64,000 nucleotides of DNA from Phenylobacterium montanum (lineage in GTDB: Bacteria > Pseudomonadota > Alphaproteobacteria > Caulobacterales > Caulobacteraceae): assembly GCF_018135625.1 (NCBI RefSeq), contig NZ_CP073078.1, positions 1,662,001-1,726,000 of the forward strand, written 5' to 3'. A program made the position numbers and the translations under genes. Shown piece after piece: positions 1 through 7,394 of this stretch. A model generated the notes under the pieces. It saw only the letters and a program-made list of their open reading frames with translations. It was not told where the DNA came from and did not search any database. Each line of letters begins with the position of its first letter. Position 1 is the stretch's first letter.

Positions 1-785
1 GCGTGCTGGTCAGCCCGCAACTGGCGGTCACGGCGCTGAAGTTCCTGGTGCCTGCGGCCGGCGCCATGCTGGCCCTGGCCGCCGCCCTCACCGCCGCGGC
101 CATGGTCCGGTGCTTCGGGACCGCCTTCCTGGGACGCCCGCGCTCGCCGCAAGCCGCCGCCGCCCGCGAGACCGATCCCTGGTCTCTCGGGGCGATGTTC
201 GCCCTGGCCGCCCTGTGCCTCGTGGTCGGCGTCCTGCCGGGCTTCGTCATCGACGCCCTGGCGCCCGCCGCCGCCCTGATCGTCGGCGGCCATATGCCGG
301 ACCAGGTCAGCCAGCCCTGGCTCTCCATCGTGCCGATCGCCGAGAGCCGCAGCTCCTACAACGGCCTGCTGGTGCTGGTGTTCATCGCCGCCTCGGCCGG
401 CCTGGCGGCTCTGGCCATCCACCGTTACGCCTCTGGCAAGGTGCGGCGCGCTCCGGCCTGGGATTGCGGCTTTCCCGACCCCAGTCCGCTCACCCAGTAC
501 AGCGCCGGCAGCTTCGCCCAGCCGATCCGGCGTGTGTTCGGTCCCGCCGCCTTCGCCGCCCGCGAGATCGTCGAGATGCCGCCGCCAGGCGATATGCGGC
601 CGGCGCGCTTCATCGCCGTTGTCCGCGACCGGATCTGGGAGACGCTCTACGCGCCCATCGACCTTGTGATCGGCAGGATCGCCGACCGTCTCAACCGCCT
701 GCAGTTCCTGACCATCCGTCTCTATCTCGGCCTGGTGTTTCTCGCCCTCGTCGGTCTGCTCCTGGTGCTGGCCATATGGGTGTGA
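1..785 (+). CDS. hyfB: HyfB-like proton-translocating membrane subunit, C-terminal part
   Basis: Only the C-terminal part, about 260 residues, lies in the window; the gene starts upstream of base 1. Hydrophobic segments near residues 12-38, 62-86, 118-140 and 230-258, separated by a soluble stretch with a CGFPDPSPLTQY-type motif, match the C-terminal end of HyfB/HycC, a Mrp/NuoL-like antiporter subunit in the inner membrane. Its stop overlaps the next start by about 10 bases, and the next five genes follow in the same tight order, so it is the proximal visible member of a hydrogenase-4-like operon. The assignment rests mainly on operon context and this C-terminal similarity. Confidence 0.85.
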   Translation, partial: VLVSPQLAVTALKFLVPAAGAMLALAAALTAAAMVRCFGTAFLGRPRSPQAAAARETDPWSLGAMFALAALCLVVGVLPGFVIDALAPAAALIVGGHMPDQVSQPWLSIVPIAESRSSYNGLLVLVFIAASAGLAALAIHRYASGKVRRAPAWDCGFPDPSPLTQYSAGSFAQPIRRVFGPAAFAAREIVEMPPPGDMRPARFIAVVRDRIWETLYAPIDLVIGRIADRLNRLQFLTIRLYLGLVFLALVGLLLVLAIWV

Positions 786-1738
786 TCCGCGATCTTTCGG
801 TGCAGGGCCTGCAGATGATGCTGGTCCTGGCTCTGGCGCCGCTGCTCACCGGCTGGGTGCGGCGACTGAAGGCGCGTCTGCTGCGCCGGCGCGGACCGCC
901 GCTCTTGCAGCCCTATCGCGACCTGTGGCGGTTGATGCGCAAGGAGGTGGTTCTGGCGCACAACGCTTCGTGGCTGTTCCGCGTCGCACCCTACCTGATC
1001 TTCGCCGCAACCTGGGTGGCGGCGGCCTTGATCCCGACCTTCGCTACCGGCCTTCTGTTCAGCTGGTCGGCGGACCTGATCGCCATCACCGCCCTTCTGG
1101 GCAGCGCGCGCTTCTTCCTGGCTCTGGCTGGCATGGACGTGGGCACGAGCTTCGGCGGCATCGGCTCAAGCCGCGAGGTGATGATCGCCAGTCTGGCCGA
1201 ACCGGCCATGATCATGATCGTGTTCAGCTTGGCCCTGCTGGCCCACTCGACCCAGCTGTCGACCGTCGCCGGGTTCATGCTGTCGTCGAATGTCGGCCTG
1301 AGGGTGACCCTGGCCATGGCCCTGGTCGCGCTCCTGATGGTGGCCGTGGCCGAGAACGGCCGCATTCCGATCGACAATCCGGCCACTCACCTTGAACTGA
1401 CCATGGTCCATGAGGCCATGGTCCTGGAATATTCCGGCCGCCACCTGGCCGTGCTGGAGTTGGCCAGCTTCCTCAAGCTCCTGCTCTACATCTCGCTGAT
1501 CGCCTGCGTGTTCGTTCCCTGGGGCCTGGCGCCGGTCGGGTCGGGCCTGGCGGCCGCCGGAATCGGTCTTGTCGCCTATCTCGGTAAGCTGGTCGTCGCC
1601 GGGGCCATGCTGGCCATCTTCGAGACCTCGATGGCCAAGATGCGGGTGTTCCGCGCCCCGCAATATCTGGGCGCGGCCCTGATGCTGGGCCTTCTGGGCG
1701 CCCTGTTGCTGTTCGTCTCGCGCGGGGGCCTCCGATGA
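776..1738 (+). CDS. hyfC: HyfC/HycD-like membrane subunit (NuoH-type)
   Basis: A 320-residue polytopic protein of the NuoH/HycD/HyfC family, which anchors the soluble arm of complex-I-like enzymes and forms the quinone-side cavity. Near residue 42 it has PPLLQPYRDLWRLMRKE, the family's amphipathic signature. Around residues 195-225 it has the acidic loop ENGRIPIDNPATHLELT followed by MVHEAMVLEYSG, the conserved Glu-rich region. An open frame continues further upstream, but the ATG at 776 is the start that gives the family N-terminus, and it overlaps the hyfB stop. The stop forms an ATGA overlap with the next gene. Confidence 0.92.
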   Translation: MGVIRDLSVQGLQMMLVLALAPLLTGWVRRLKARLLRRRGPPLLQPYRDLWRLMRKEVVLAHNASWLFRVAPYLIFAATWVAAALIPTFATGLLFSWSADLIAITALLGSARFFLALAGMDVGTSFGGIGSSREVMIASLAEPAMIMIVFSLALLAHSTQLSTVAGFMLSSNVGLRVTLAMALVALLMVAVAENGRIPIDNPATHLELTMVHEAMVLEYSGRHLAVLELASFLKLLLYISLIACVFVPWGLAPVGSGLAAAGIGLVAYLGKLVVAGAMLAIFETSMAKMRVFRAPQYLGAALMLGLLGALLLFVSRGGLR

Positions 1739-2397
1739 CCGGCCTCAGCTTTGACGTCGCCCATCTTCTCGCCGGCGGCCTGGTGCTGATGAGCTTCACC
1801 CTGCTCTACCAGGACCGGCTCAGCGCCCTGATCAATGTCTACGCCGTCCACGCCCTGGTGCTGTCCATGGCCGTCGCCTGGCAGGCGTTCGTGCAGCAGG
1901 CGCCTCACCTATACGTCACCGCCGTGATCGCCCTGGCCTTCAAGGCCCTGATCATCCCCGTGTCGCTGCACCGGATCATCCGCCGGCTCGGCATCCACCG
2001 CGAGATCGAGACCATGGTCGGCGTCGGGCCGACCATGCTGGCCGGCATTGGCCTAGTGGCCCTGTCGATGGTGGTGATGCTGCGCGTGACCGAGGATGCT
2101 GACCGACTGGCCCGCGAGGACCTGGCCTTCGCCCTTTCCGTGGTGCTGCTGGGCCTTCTGATGATGGTCACCCGGCGCAATGCGCTGAGCCTGATCATCG
2201 GCTTCATGTCGCTGGAGAACGGCCTGGTCCTGGCCGCCGCCGGCGCCAAGGGCATGCCGCTGGTGGTCGAGATCAGCGTCGCCTTCTCGGTGCTGATCGC
2301 CTTCATTGTCATCGGCGTCTTTCTGTTCCGCATCCGCGAGCGGTTCGAGACCATCGACGTCGCGGCCTTGGACCGGTTCCGGGAGGCTCGCGAATGA
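1735..2397 (+). CDS. hyfE: HyfE-like membrane subunit (NuoK-related)
   Basis: A 220-residue membrane protein with about six or seven hydrophobic helices. The C-terminal half carries the NuoK-like stretch RRNALSLIIGFMSLENGL, with the membrane Glu typical of MrpC/NuoK. HyfE is a membrane subunit of hydrogenase-4-type complexes that has no counterpart in hydrogenase 3. ATGA overlaps at both ends show strict translational coupling with hyfC and the downstream antiporter gene. The gene sits exactly where HyfE lies in Hyf-type operons. No unusual feature is seen. Confidence 0.9.
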   Translation: MTGLSFDVAHLLAGGLVLMSFTLLYQDRLSALINVYAVHALVLSMAVAWQAFVQQAPHLYVTAVIALAFKALIIPVSLHRIIRRLGIHREIETMVGVGPTMLAGIGLVALSMVVMLRVTEDADRLAREDLAFALSVVLLGLLMMVTRRNALSLIIGFMSLENGLVLAAAGAKGMPLVVEISVAFSVLIAFIVIGVFLFRIRERFETIDVAALDRFREARE

Positions 2398-3842
2398 CCC
2401 TGTTCGGTCTAAATGCCGTCCACCTCGCCCTGCTGATCCCAGCCCTGACCGCCGCGCTGCTGGCGCTGTCGCCCGGCTACCGCCTGAGCGCATGGATCAA
2501 CTCCCTGGCGGCGTTTCTGACCTTCCTGGCGACGGCCTCGCTCTTCTTCAGCCGTCCGCCGGTCGGGCTCTACCTACAGGTTGACGATCTCAGCGTCGTA
2601 TTCATCGTCCTGGGCGCGTTCGTCGGCTTCACCACCAGTCTGTTCAGCGCCAGCTACATCGCCCATGAGATTGAGATCGGCCGCCTGACCCCGATCCGCC
2701 TGCGCTTTTACCACGCCATGTATCAGGTGCTGATGTTCGCCATGAACCTGGCCCTGATGTCCAACAACCTCGGCCTGATGTGGGTGGCGATCGAGCTCGC
2801 CACCCTGACCACCGTGGCCATGGTCGGGGTCTATCGCACGCACGAGGCGATCGAAGCGGCCTGGAAATATTTCATCCTGGGCAGCGTCGGCATCGCGCTG
2901 GCACTGTTCGGCACCATCCTGGTCTATGTCGCCGCCGAACCCGTGGTCGGCCAGGGCCTGCGGGGCATGGTCTGGACCGTGCTGATGACCAAGGTCGCCC
3001 TGTTCGATCCGCCGCTGCTCAACGTCGCCTTCGTCTTTCTGCTCTTGGGCTACGGCACCAAGGTGGGCCTCGCCCCCCTGCACGCCTGGCTGCCGGACGC
3101 CCACGCCGAAGGGCCGACGCCGATCTCGGCCGTGCTCTCAGGCCTGCTGCTCAACGTCGCCCTCTATGCGGTGCTGCGCTTCAAGATGCTGTTGGCCGCC
3201 AACCACGCCGCGCTCGCGCCCGGCCCCTTGATGGTGACCATGGGCCTGGTCTCGCTGGTCTTCGCCGGCTTCATGCTCTACCGCCGACGCGACATCAAAA
3301 GGCTGTTCGCCTATTCCTCGATAGAGCACATGGGCATCATCGCCTTCGCCTTCGGCATGGGCGGACCCTTGGCCAATTTCGCCGGCCTGCTGCACATGAC
3401 CATGCATAGCCTCACCAAGTCCGGCATCTTCTTCAGCGTCGGCCATATCGCCCAGGTCAAGGCGAGCCAGCGGATCGACGACATCCGCGGCCTGACGGTC
3501 ACCCACCCCCTGCTGGGCTGGGCTTTGGTGGCGGGCGTGCTGGCGATCGCCGGCCTGCCGCCGTTCGGCATCTTCACCAGCGAGTTTCTGGTGGTCAGTT
3601 CGACCTTCGCGCGCCAGCCCTGGCTCGCCGCGCCGCTGGTCCTCGGTCTTCTGGTCGCGTTCGGCGCGCTTTTGCTGCGCCTGCAGGGCCTGGCGTTCGG
3701 CGAGCCTTCTCCGGGGGCGGCGCCGGTGAGGGCTTCCTATCTGCCGATGCTGGCCCATCTCGGTTTGGTGCTGGCGGCCGGCCTCTACTTCCCGCCCCTG
3801 CTCACGGCGTGGTTCCAGCACGTGGCGAGGATGCTCGGATGA
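2394..3842 (+). CDS. hyfF: HyfF-like antiporter subunit (NuoL/M/N family)
   Basis: A 482-residue polytopic antiporter-like subunit. It keeps the functional residues of the family: a Glu in the helix WVAIELATLTTVAMVG (near residue 133), Lys and His in GYGTKVGLAPLHAWLPDA (near 220-238) followed by the loop AEGPTPISAVLSG, and MHSLTKSGIFFSVGH near 336-350 with a further Lys. These are the proton-channel residues in complex I and Mrp antiporters. With HyfB this gives the complex at least two antiporter-like subunits. The start overlaps hyfE (ATGA) and the stop overlaps the large-subunit start (ATGA). Confidence 0.92.
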   Translation: MTLFGLNAVHLALLIPALTAALLALSPGYRLSAWINSLAAFLTFLATASLFFSRPPVGLYLQVDDLSVVFIVLGAFVGFTTSLFSASYIAHEIEIGRLTPIRLRFYHAMYQVLMFAMNLALMSNNLGLMWVAIELATLTTVAMVGVYRTHEAIEAAWKYFILGSVGIALALFGTILVYVAAEPVVGQGLRGMVWTVLMTKVALFDPPLLNVAFVFLLLGYGTKVGLAPLHAWLPDAHAEGPTPISAVLSGLLLNVALYAVLRFKMLLAANHAALAPGPLMVTMGLVSLVFAGFMLYRRRDIKRLFAYSSIEHMGIIAFAFGMGGPLANFAGLLHMTMHSLTKSGIFFSVGHIAQVKASQRIDDIRGLTVTHPLLGWALVAGVLAIAGLPPFGIFTSEFLVVSSTFARQPWLAAPLVLGLLVAFGALLLRLQGLAFGEPSPGAAPVRASYLPMLAHLGLVLAAGLYFPPLLTAWFQHVARMLG

Positions 3843-5311
3843 CGGGACTGGCTGACGCTCATCCGCCGTGGAGCGCGATTCTGGTCGATGAGCCCGGCTG
3901 GCGGGCGGCCATGGAGGCCCTGGCGGCGGGAGAGTTGACCCTGGTCAGCCTCTGGGGCGAGCCGGGCATGGTCCACATGGCGCTGTCCCGCGCCCACGGC
4001 GAATCGGTGATCCTCGATCTGCCATGCCCAGAGGGCCGCTACCCCTCGGTAGGGGCAGCGCACGCCCCGGCTATCCGGCTCGAACGGGCCCTGTTCGACC
4101 TGCACGGCCTCGTAGCGGACGGCGCAGTCGACACGCGGCCCTGGCTCGACCATGGCCAGTGGGAAGTCCGCCATCCGCTCGGCGCAGCCGCGCCCTCGAC
4201 CGGGCCCGCGCCCTATGCGTTCCTGCCGGTGGAGGGCGAGAGCCTGCACCAGATCCCGGTCGGGCCGGTCCATGCCGGGATCATCGAGCCAGGGCATTTC
4301 CGCTTTACCGCCAATGGCGAAACCGTCGCCCGGCTGGAAGCGCGGCTCGGCTATGCGCACCGGGGCGTGGACGGGCTGATGGCGGGGGCCGCACTGGACC
4401 GCGCCGCCCAGCTCGCAGCCCGGGTCTGCGGCGACAGCACCGTGGCCTATTCGCTCGCCTTCGCCCGCGCTGTCGAGGCGGCGCTCGGATTCGAAGCGCC
4501 ACCCAGGGCGGCTTGGTTGCGAGCTCTGCTGGCGGAGATGGAGCGGCTGGCCAACCATCTCGGCGACATCGGCGCAATCTGCAACGACGCGGCGTTCAGC
4601 CTGATGCTGGCTCACTGCGGCGTGCTGCGCGAGCAGGTCTTGCGCACGGCGAAGGTCGTTTTCGGTCACCGGCTGATGATGGACTGCGTGGTTCCAGGTG
4701 GCGTGTCCGTCGACCTGGACGTGACGGGCGAGGCCCTGGTCCGCGATCTGGTTCGCACGATCCGCGAGCGCTTTCCCACTCTGGTCGAACTCTATGACGA
4801 GACGGCGGCGCTGCAGGACCGAACCGTCTCGACTGGGATCGTGCCCCGTGAGTTGGTCCAACGCTTCGCCGCTGGCGGTTACGTCGGGCGAGCTTCAGGA
4901 CGCACGTTCGATGCGCGGCGTGACTTCCCCTATGCCCCCTACGACCGGTTCACCTTCAAGGTCGCAGTCCGCGAGGAGGGCGATGTCAACGCCCGGGTCT
5001 GGGTCCGTATCGACGAGGTAGACGAGAGCCTGTCGCTGATCGAGCAGATCCTTGGCGAGTCGCCAACCGGTCCGGTCCATGTGAACCCGCCATCGGGGTC
5101 CGGAGAGGGGACAGCCCTGGTCGAGGGCTTCCGCGGCGACATCCTGGCCTGGGTCAGAATTTTGAAGGGTCGAATCGAGCGCGCCCACCTGCGCGATCCA
5201 TCCTGGTTTCAATGGCCGCTGATCGAGGCCTGCATCGAGGGCAACATCGTCGCCGACTTTCCCCTCTGCAACAAATCGTTCAATTGCGCCTATGCGGGGT
5301 GTGACCTCTGA
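3839..5311 (+). CDS. Hydrogenase-large-subunit/NuoCD-like protein lacking Ni ligands
   Basis: A 490-residue protein with a short NuoC-like N-terminal region (about residues 1-125), then a 49-kDa/HyfG-like domain. [NiFe] hydrogenases of this group carry RxCGxC near the N-terminus of that domain and DPCxxC/H at the C-terminus. Here the first motif reads RVCGDS (residues 195-200), with Cys2 replaced by Ser. The protein ends CNKSFNCAYAGCDL, with no DPCxxC and no peptide for maturation cleavage. It is therefore unlikely to bind a NiFe site and resembles energy-converting hydrogenase-related (Ehr) complexes. The ATG at 3839 is preferred over an in-frame start at 3809 because it gives the ATGA overlap seen elsewhere in the operon. 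Confidence 0.9.
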   Translation: MTGLADAHPPWSAILVDEPGWRAAMEALAAGELTLVSLWGEPGMVHMALSRAHGESVILDLPCPEGRYPSVGAAHAPAIRLERALFDLHGLVADGAVDTRPWLDHGQWEVRHPLGAAAPSTGPAPYAFLPVEGESLHQIPVGPVHAGIIEPGHFRFTANGETVARLEARLGYAHRGVDGLMAGAALDRAAQLAARVCGDSTVAYSLAFARAVEAALGFEAPPRAAWLRALLAEMERLANHLGDIGAICNDAAFSLMLAHCGVLREQVLRTAKVVFGHRLMMDCVVPGGVSVDLDVTGEALVRDLVRTIRERFPTLVELYDETAALQDRTVSTGIVPRELVQRFAAGGYVGRASGRTFDARRDFPYAPYDRFTFKVAVREEGDVNARVWVRIDEVDESLSLIEQILGESPTGPVHVNPPSGSGEGTALVEGFRGDILAWVRILKGRIERAHLRDPSWFQWPLIEACIEGNIVADFPLCNKSFNCAYAGCDL

Positions 5312-5853
5312 TGGCCCTGACACGCCTCCTGACCAAGGGCCTGTTCAGCCGCCCACTGACCGAGCCGGCGCCGCCGATCGAGGAGGCGGCGTTGAAGCGG
5401 CTTGGCGAGCGCCTGGACGTCGCGGCCCGCCTCCGGCTGGGGCGCAGCCTGGCCATCCGCCAAGTCGACGCCGGCTCCTGTAACGGTTGCGAGCTCGAGA
5501 TCCACGCGCTGAGTAACGCCTTCTACGACCTCGAACGGTTCGGCCTGCGCTTCGTCGCCTCGCCGCGGCACGCGGACGTGCTTCTAGTCACGGGCCCTGT
5601 CACACTGAACATGCGCGAAGCGCTGCTGCGGACCTTCGATGCGACACCGGAACCGAAATGGGTGGTCAGCGTCGGCGGCTGCGCACTCGACGGCGGCCTG
5701 TTCGCGGGGAGCTACGCCTGCGCGGGCGGCGTCGGCGCCGTTTTGCCGGTCGATGCGCACATTCCAGGCTGCCCGCCGGCGCCCGAGGCTCTGCTCGGCG
5801 GCCTCATCGCTTTGATCGAAGCGAACACCAGGCGATCCGGCTCGAACCGCTGA
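5311..5853 (+). CDS. HyfI/NuoB-like iron-sulfur small subunit
   Basis: A 180-residue small subunit of the NuoB/HyfI family, which holds the N2-type [4Fe-4S] cluster next to the quinone or active site. All four likely ligands are present: the SCNGC motif gives C57 and C60, GGCALDGG gives C124 and HIPGCPPAPE gives C154. The start overlaps the large-subunit stop (TGATG). No HyfH-like ferredoxin gene lies between it and the large subunit, unlike E. coli hyf, and no hyp maturation gene follows. With the altered large subunit, this suggests an electron-transfer/ion-pumping module of unknown electron donor. Confidence 0.9.
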   Translation: MALTRLLTKGLFSRPLTEPAPPIEEAALKRLGERLDVAARLRLGRSLAIRQVDAGSCNGCELEIHALSNAFYDLERFGLRFVASPRHADVLLVTGPVTLNMREALLRTFDATPEPKWVVSVGGCALDGGLFAGSYACAGGVGAVLPVDAHIPGCPPAPEALLGGLIALIEANTRRSGSNR

Positions 5854-5893
5854 TGTCCGATGCTTCGCCGCTTTACCCCCCCTGGAGACCTCA

Positions 5894-6262
5894 ATGGCCG
5901 TCAATCCCTTTCTGACCGGACTGATGTGCCGGTGTCCCAATTGCAGCGAAGGTCCGCTCTTCAGCGGTTACCTGAAGGTGTTTGACCGGTGCGAAGCCTG
6001 CGGGGCAGATCTCTCGAAGGCCGATTCCGGGGACGGTCCCGTCGTCTTCATCCTCCTAATCGTTGGGGCCATCGGCTGCGGCGGCCTCCTGTTCACCCAG
6101 ATCGCGCTCAATTGGCCGATCTGGCTGGAGCTCGTGGTCTGGCTTCCGCTTATCGCGATCCTGACACTCGGAGCGCTGCGCCCCTTCAAGGGCGTGTTGA
6201 TCGCCATGCAGTTTCACAACCGGGCCTCAGAGGCGCGAATCGACAATCGCCCAGACGTCTGA
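5894..6262 (+). CDS. DUF983 family membrane protein
   Basis: A 122-residue protein of the DUF983 family, common in alphaproteobacteria and of unknown biochemical role. The N-terminal part has a zinc-ribbon-like cysteine set (C12, C14, C17 and C33, C36) in the pattern MCRCPNC...RCEACG. Two hydrophobic helices follow, near residues 48-70 and 76-97. It starts 40 bases after the Ehr-like operon and could be co-transcribed, but DUF983 genes occur in many contexts, so I do not infer a role in the complex. Confidence 0.88.
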   Translation: MAVNPFLTGLMCRCPNCSEGPLFSGYLKVFDRCEACGADLSKADSGDGPVVFILLIVGAIGCGGLLFTQIALNWPIWLELVVWLPLIAILTLGALRPFKGVLIAMQFHNRASEARIDNRPDV

Positions 6263-6443
6263 CCACGCAGCTTCGGCATAGAACCGGCAATATGCGAAAA
6301 TCTAAGGGCGCGCGGTTACCCGCCGCTGGGGTCGAGGCCTAACCCCCAACAAATCCGGGTGATGAATATTTACCCTAAGCGGAACGGCGGTCGGCCGTCT
6401 TGCTTGCAGATCAGAGGGCCGAGCGACGCTCGGAAAGGTACGA

Positions 6444-6764
6444 ATGATTTCGGAACAGGACGCTGAATTTGTCTATGACGAAGAGAGCGGAGAGTGGGTT
6501 AATCCAGCGCTGGCAGCCGCCAAGGCGGCGACCTCAAGCCAGGTGCAGGTCCGCGACGCAGTTGGCAACTTGCTGGCCGACGGAGACGGCGTGACGGTGG
6601 TCAAGGACCTGAAGGTCAAGGGCGCCAATCAGACGCTGAAACGCGGGACAGTCATCAAATCCATTCGTCTGACTGGCGACGCACAGGAAATCGAGTGCCG
6701 GCACGAAGCGATCAAGGGCCTGGTGCTCCGCGCCGAGTTCGTCCGCAAACTCAAGCCTGACTGA
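6444..6764 (+). CDS. PhnA-like protein without zinc ribbon
   Basis: A 106-residue protein whose C-terminal 70 residues match the PhnA/YjdM C-terminal SH3-like domain: VRDAVGNLLADGDGVTVVKD, then KVKGANQTLKRGT and IKGLVLRAEFVRK. PhnA proteins usually begin with a zinc ribbon of two CxxC pairs. This one has only an acidic Cys-free N-terminus (FVYDEESGEWVNP), and the single Cys lies in the C-terminal domain. Despite the name, the family has no established role in phosphonate use. A good ribosome-binding site (GGAAAGG) precedes the ATG. It stands alone between an AT-richer leader and a long gap. Confidence 0.85.
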   Translation: MISEQDAEFVYDEESGEWVNPALAAAKAATSSQVQVRDAVGNLLADGDGVTVVKDLKVKGANQTLKRGTVIKSIRLTGDAQEIECRHEAIKGLVLRAEFVRKLKPD

Positions 6765-7394
6765 CGCCCCGACGGGCGCCGTGTTCGTGGAGCATGGCCA
6801 ATCGGTTCCATAGCCGCTCGCACGGCGATCGCCAGAGCGCCCTTCGGACCGCTTGTGCAGAATTGGCGTCGGCTGGCGTTCAAGACCGGCTCCGCATCGG
6901 CGCGTTTGGGCGCATACGTCATTCGCCAACTGGTGGATCTCACCGTCACCACAATCGATGACGGTGAGATCCACCAATTCGATCGCCCCGCACTGTGCGC
7001 CACGACGCTACTATAGCTCCGGCAAGCAAATGGTGTAGGTTGAATTTTCTGGATGTCATGGATGTCAATCCGGCTGGCGGTCATCTACTAGAAATTAGGA
7101 TGACGCGACCCTACGAGCTTCTTCCATGCCAATGAACGCCAGTCGCGCCGCCCAGATGTGAGCACAGGCGACCCATGTTGCGGAACGAATGCTTCCGCGA
7201 AAAATAGATCTGTTGTGCTTGTTAACCCCACTGACCTATATGGCGAGGCCAAGCATGGTTCTCGATGCGGACGAGTGTCTAACAGGCCACCGTAGCTAGC
7301 AAGTTCCTGACTCGCCTCGCCATTCGATTGCGCCGACTGCAACGACATGAACAAATGGCGTTTGAATCGCCAATAGCGTCTCAGGGGATGGGCA
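6765..7394 (+). other. Gap with no convincing gene; contains an 18-bp inverted repeat
   Basis: About 630 bases without an open frame that shows family resemblance or normal codon bias on either strand. The only structure I can support is the perfect inverted repeat at 6931-6976. The last 150 bases are relatively AT-rich and probably carry the promoter of the downstream hydrolase. A possible pair TTGTGC (7213) and TATATG (7237), 18 bases apart, is weak. Confidence 0.6.
6931..6976. repeat. Perfect 18-bp inverted repeat, 10-bp loop
   Basis: The arm TGGTGGATCTCACCGTCA (6931-6948) is repeated as its exact reverse complement at 6959-6976, separated by 10 bases. It is not followed by a T-run on either strand, so it is not a typical intrinsic terminator. 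It lies 167 bases after the PhnA-like gene and about 420 bases before the next gene. Perfect 18-bp arms are far longer than expected by chance in a gap of this size. Confidence 0.85.

Noticed and set aside
1-5853. A true hydrogenase 4 / formate hydrogenlyase
   Set aside because: Large subunit lacks RxCGxC and DPCxxC, and there is no HyfH, Hyp or formate dehydrogenase gene. An Ehr-type complex fits better.
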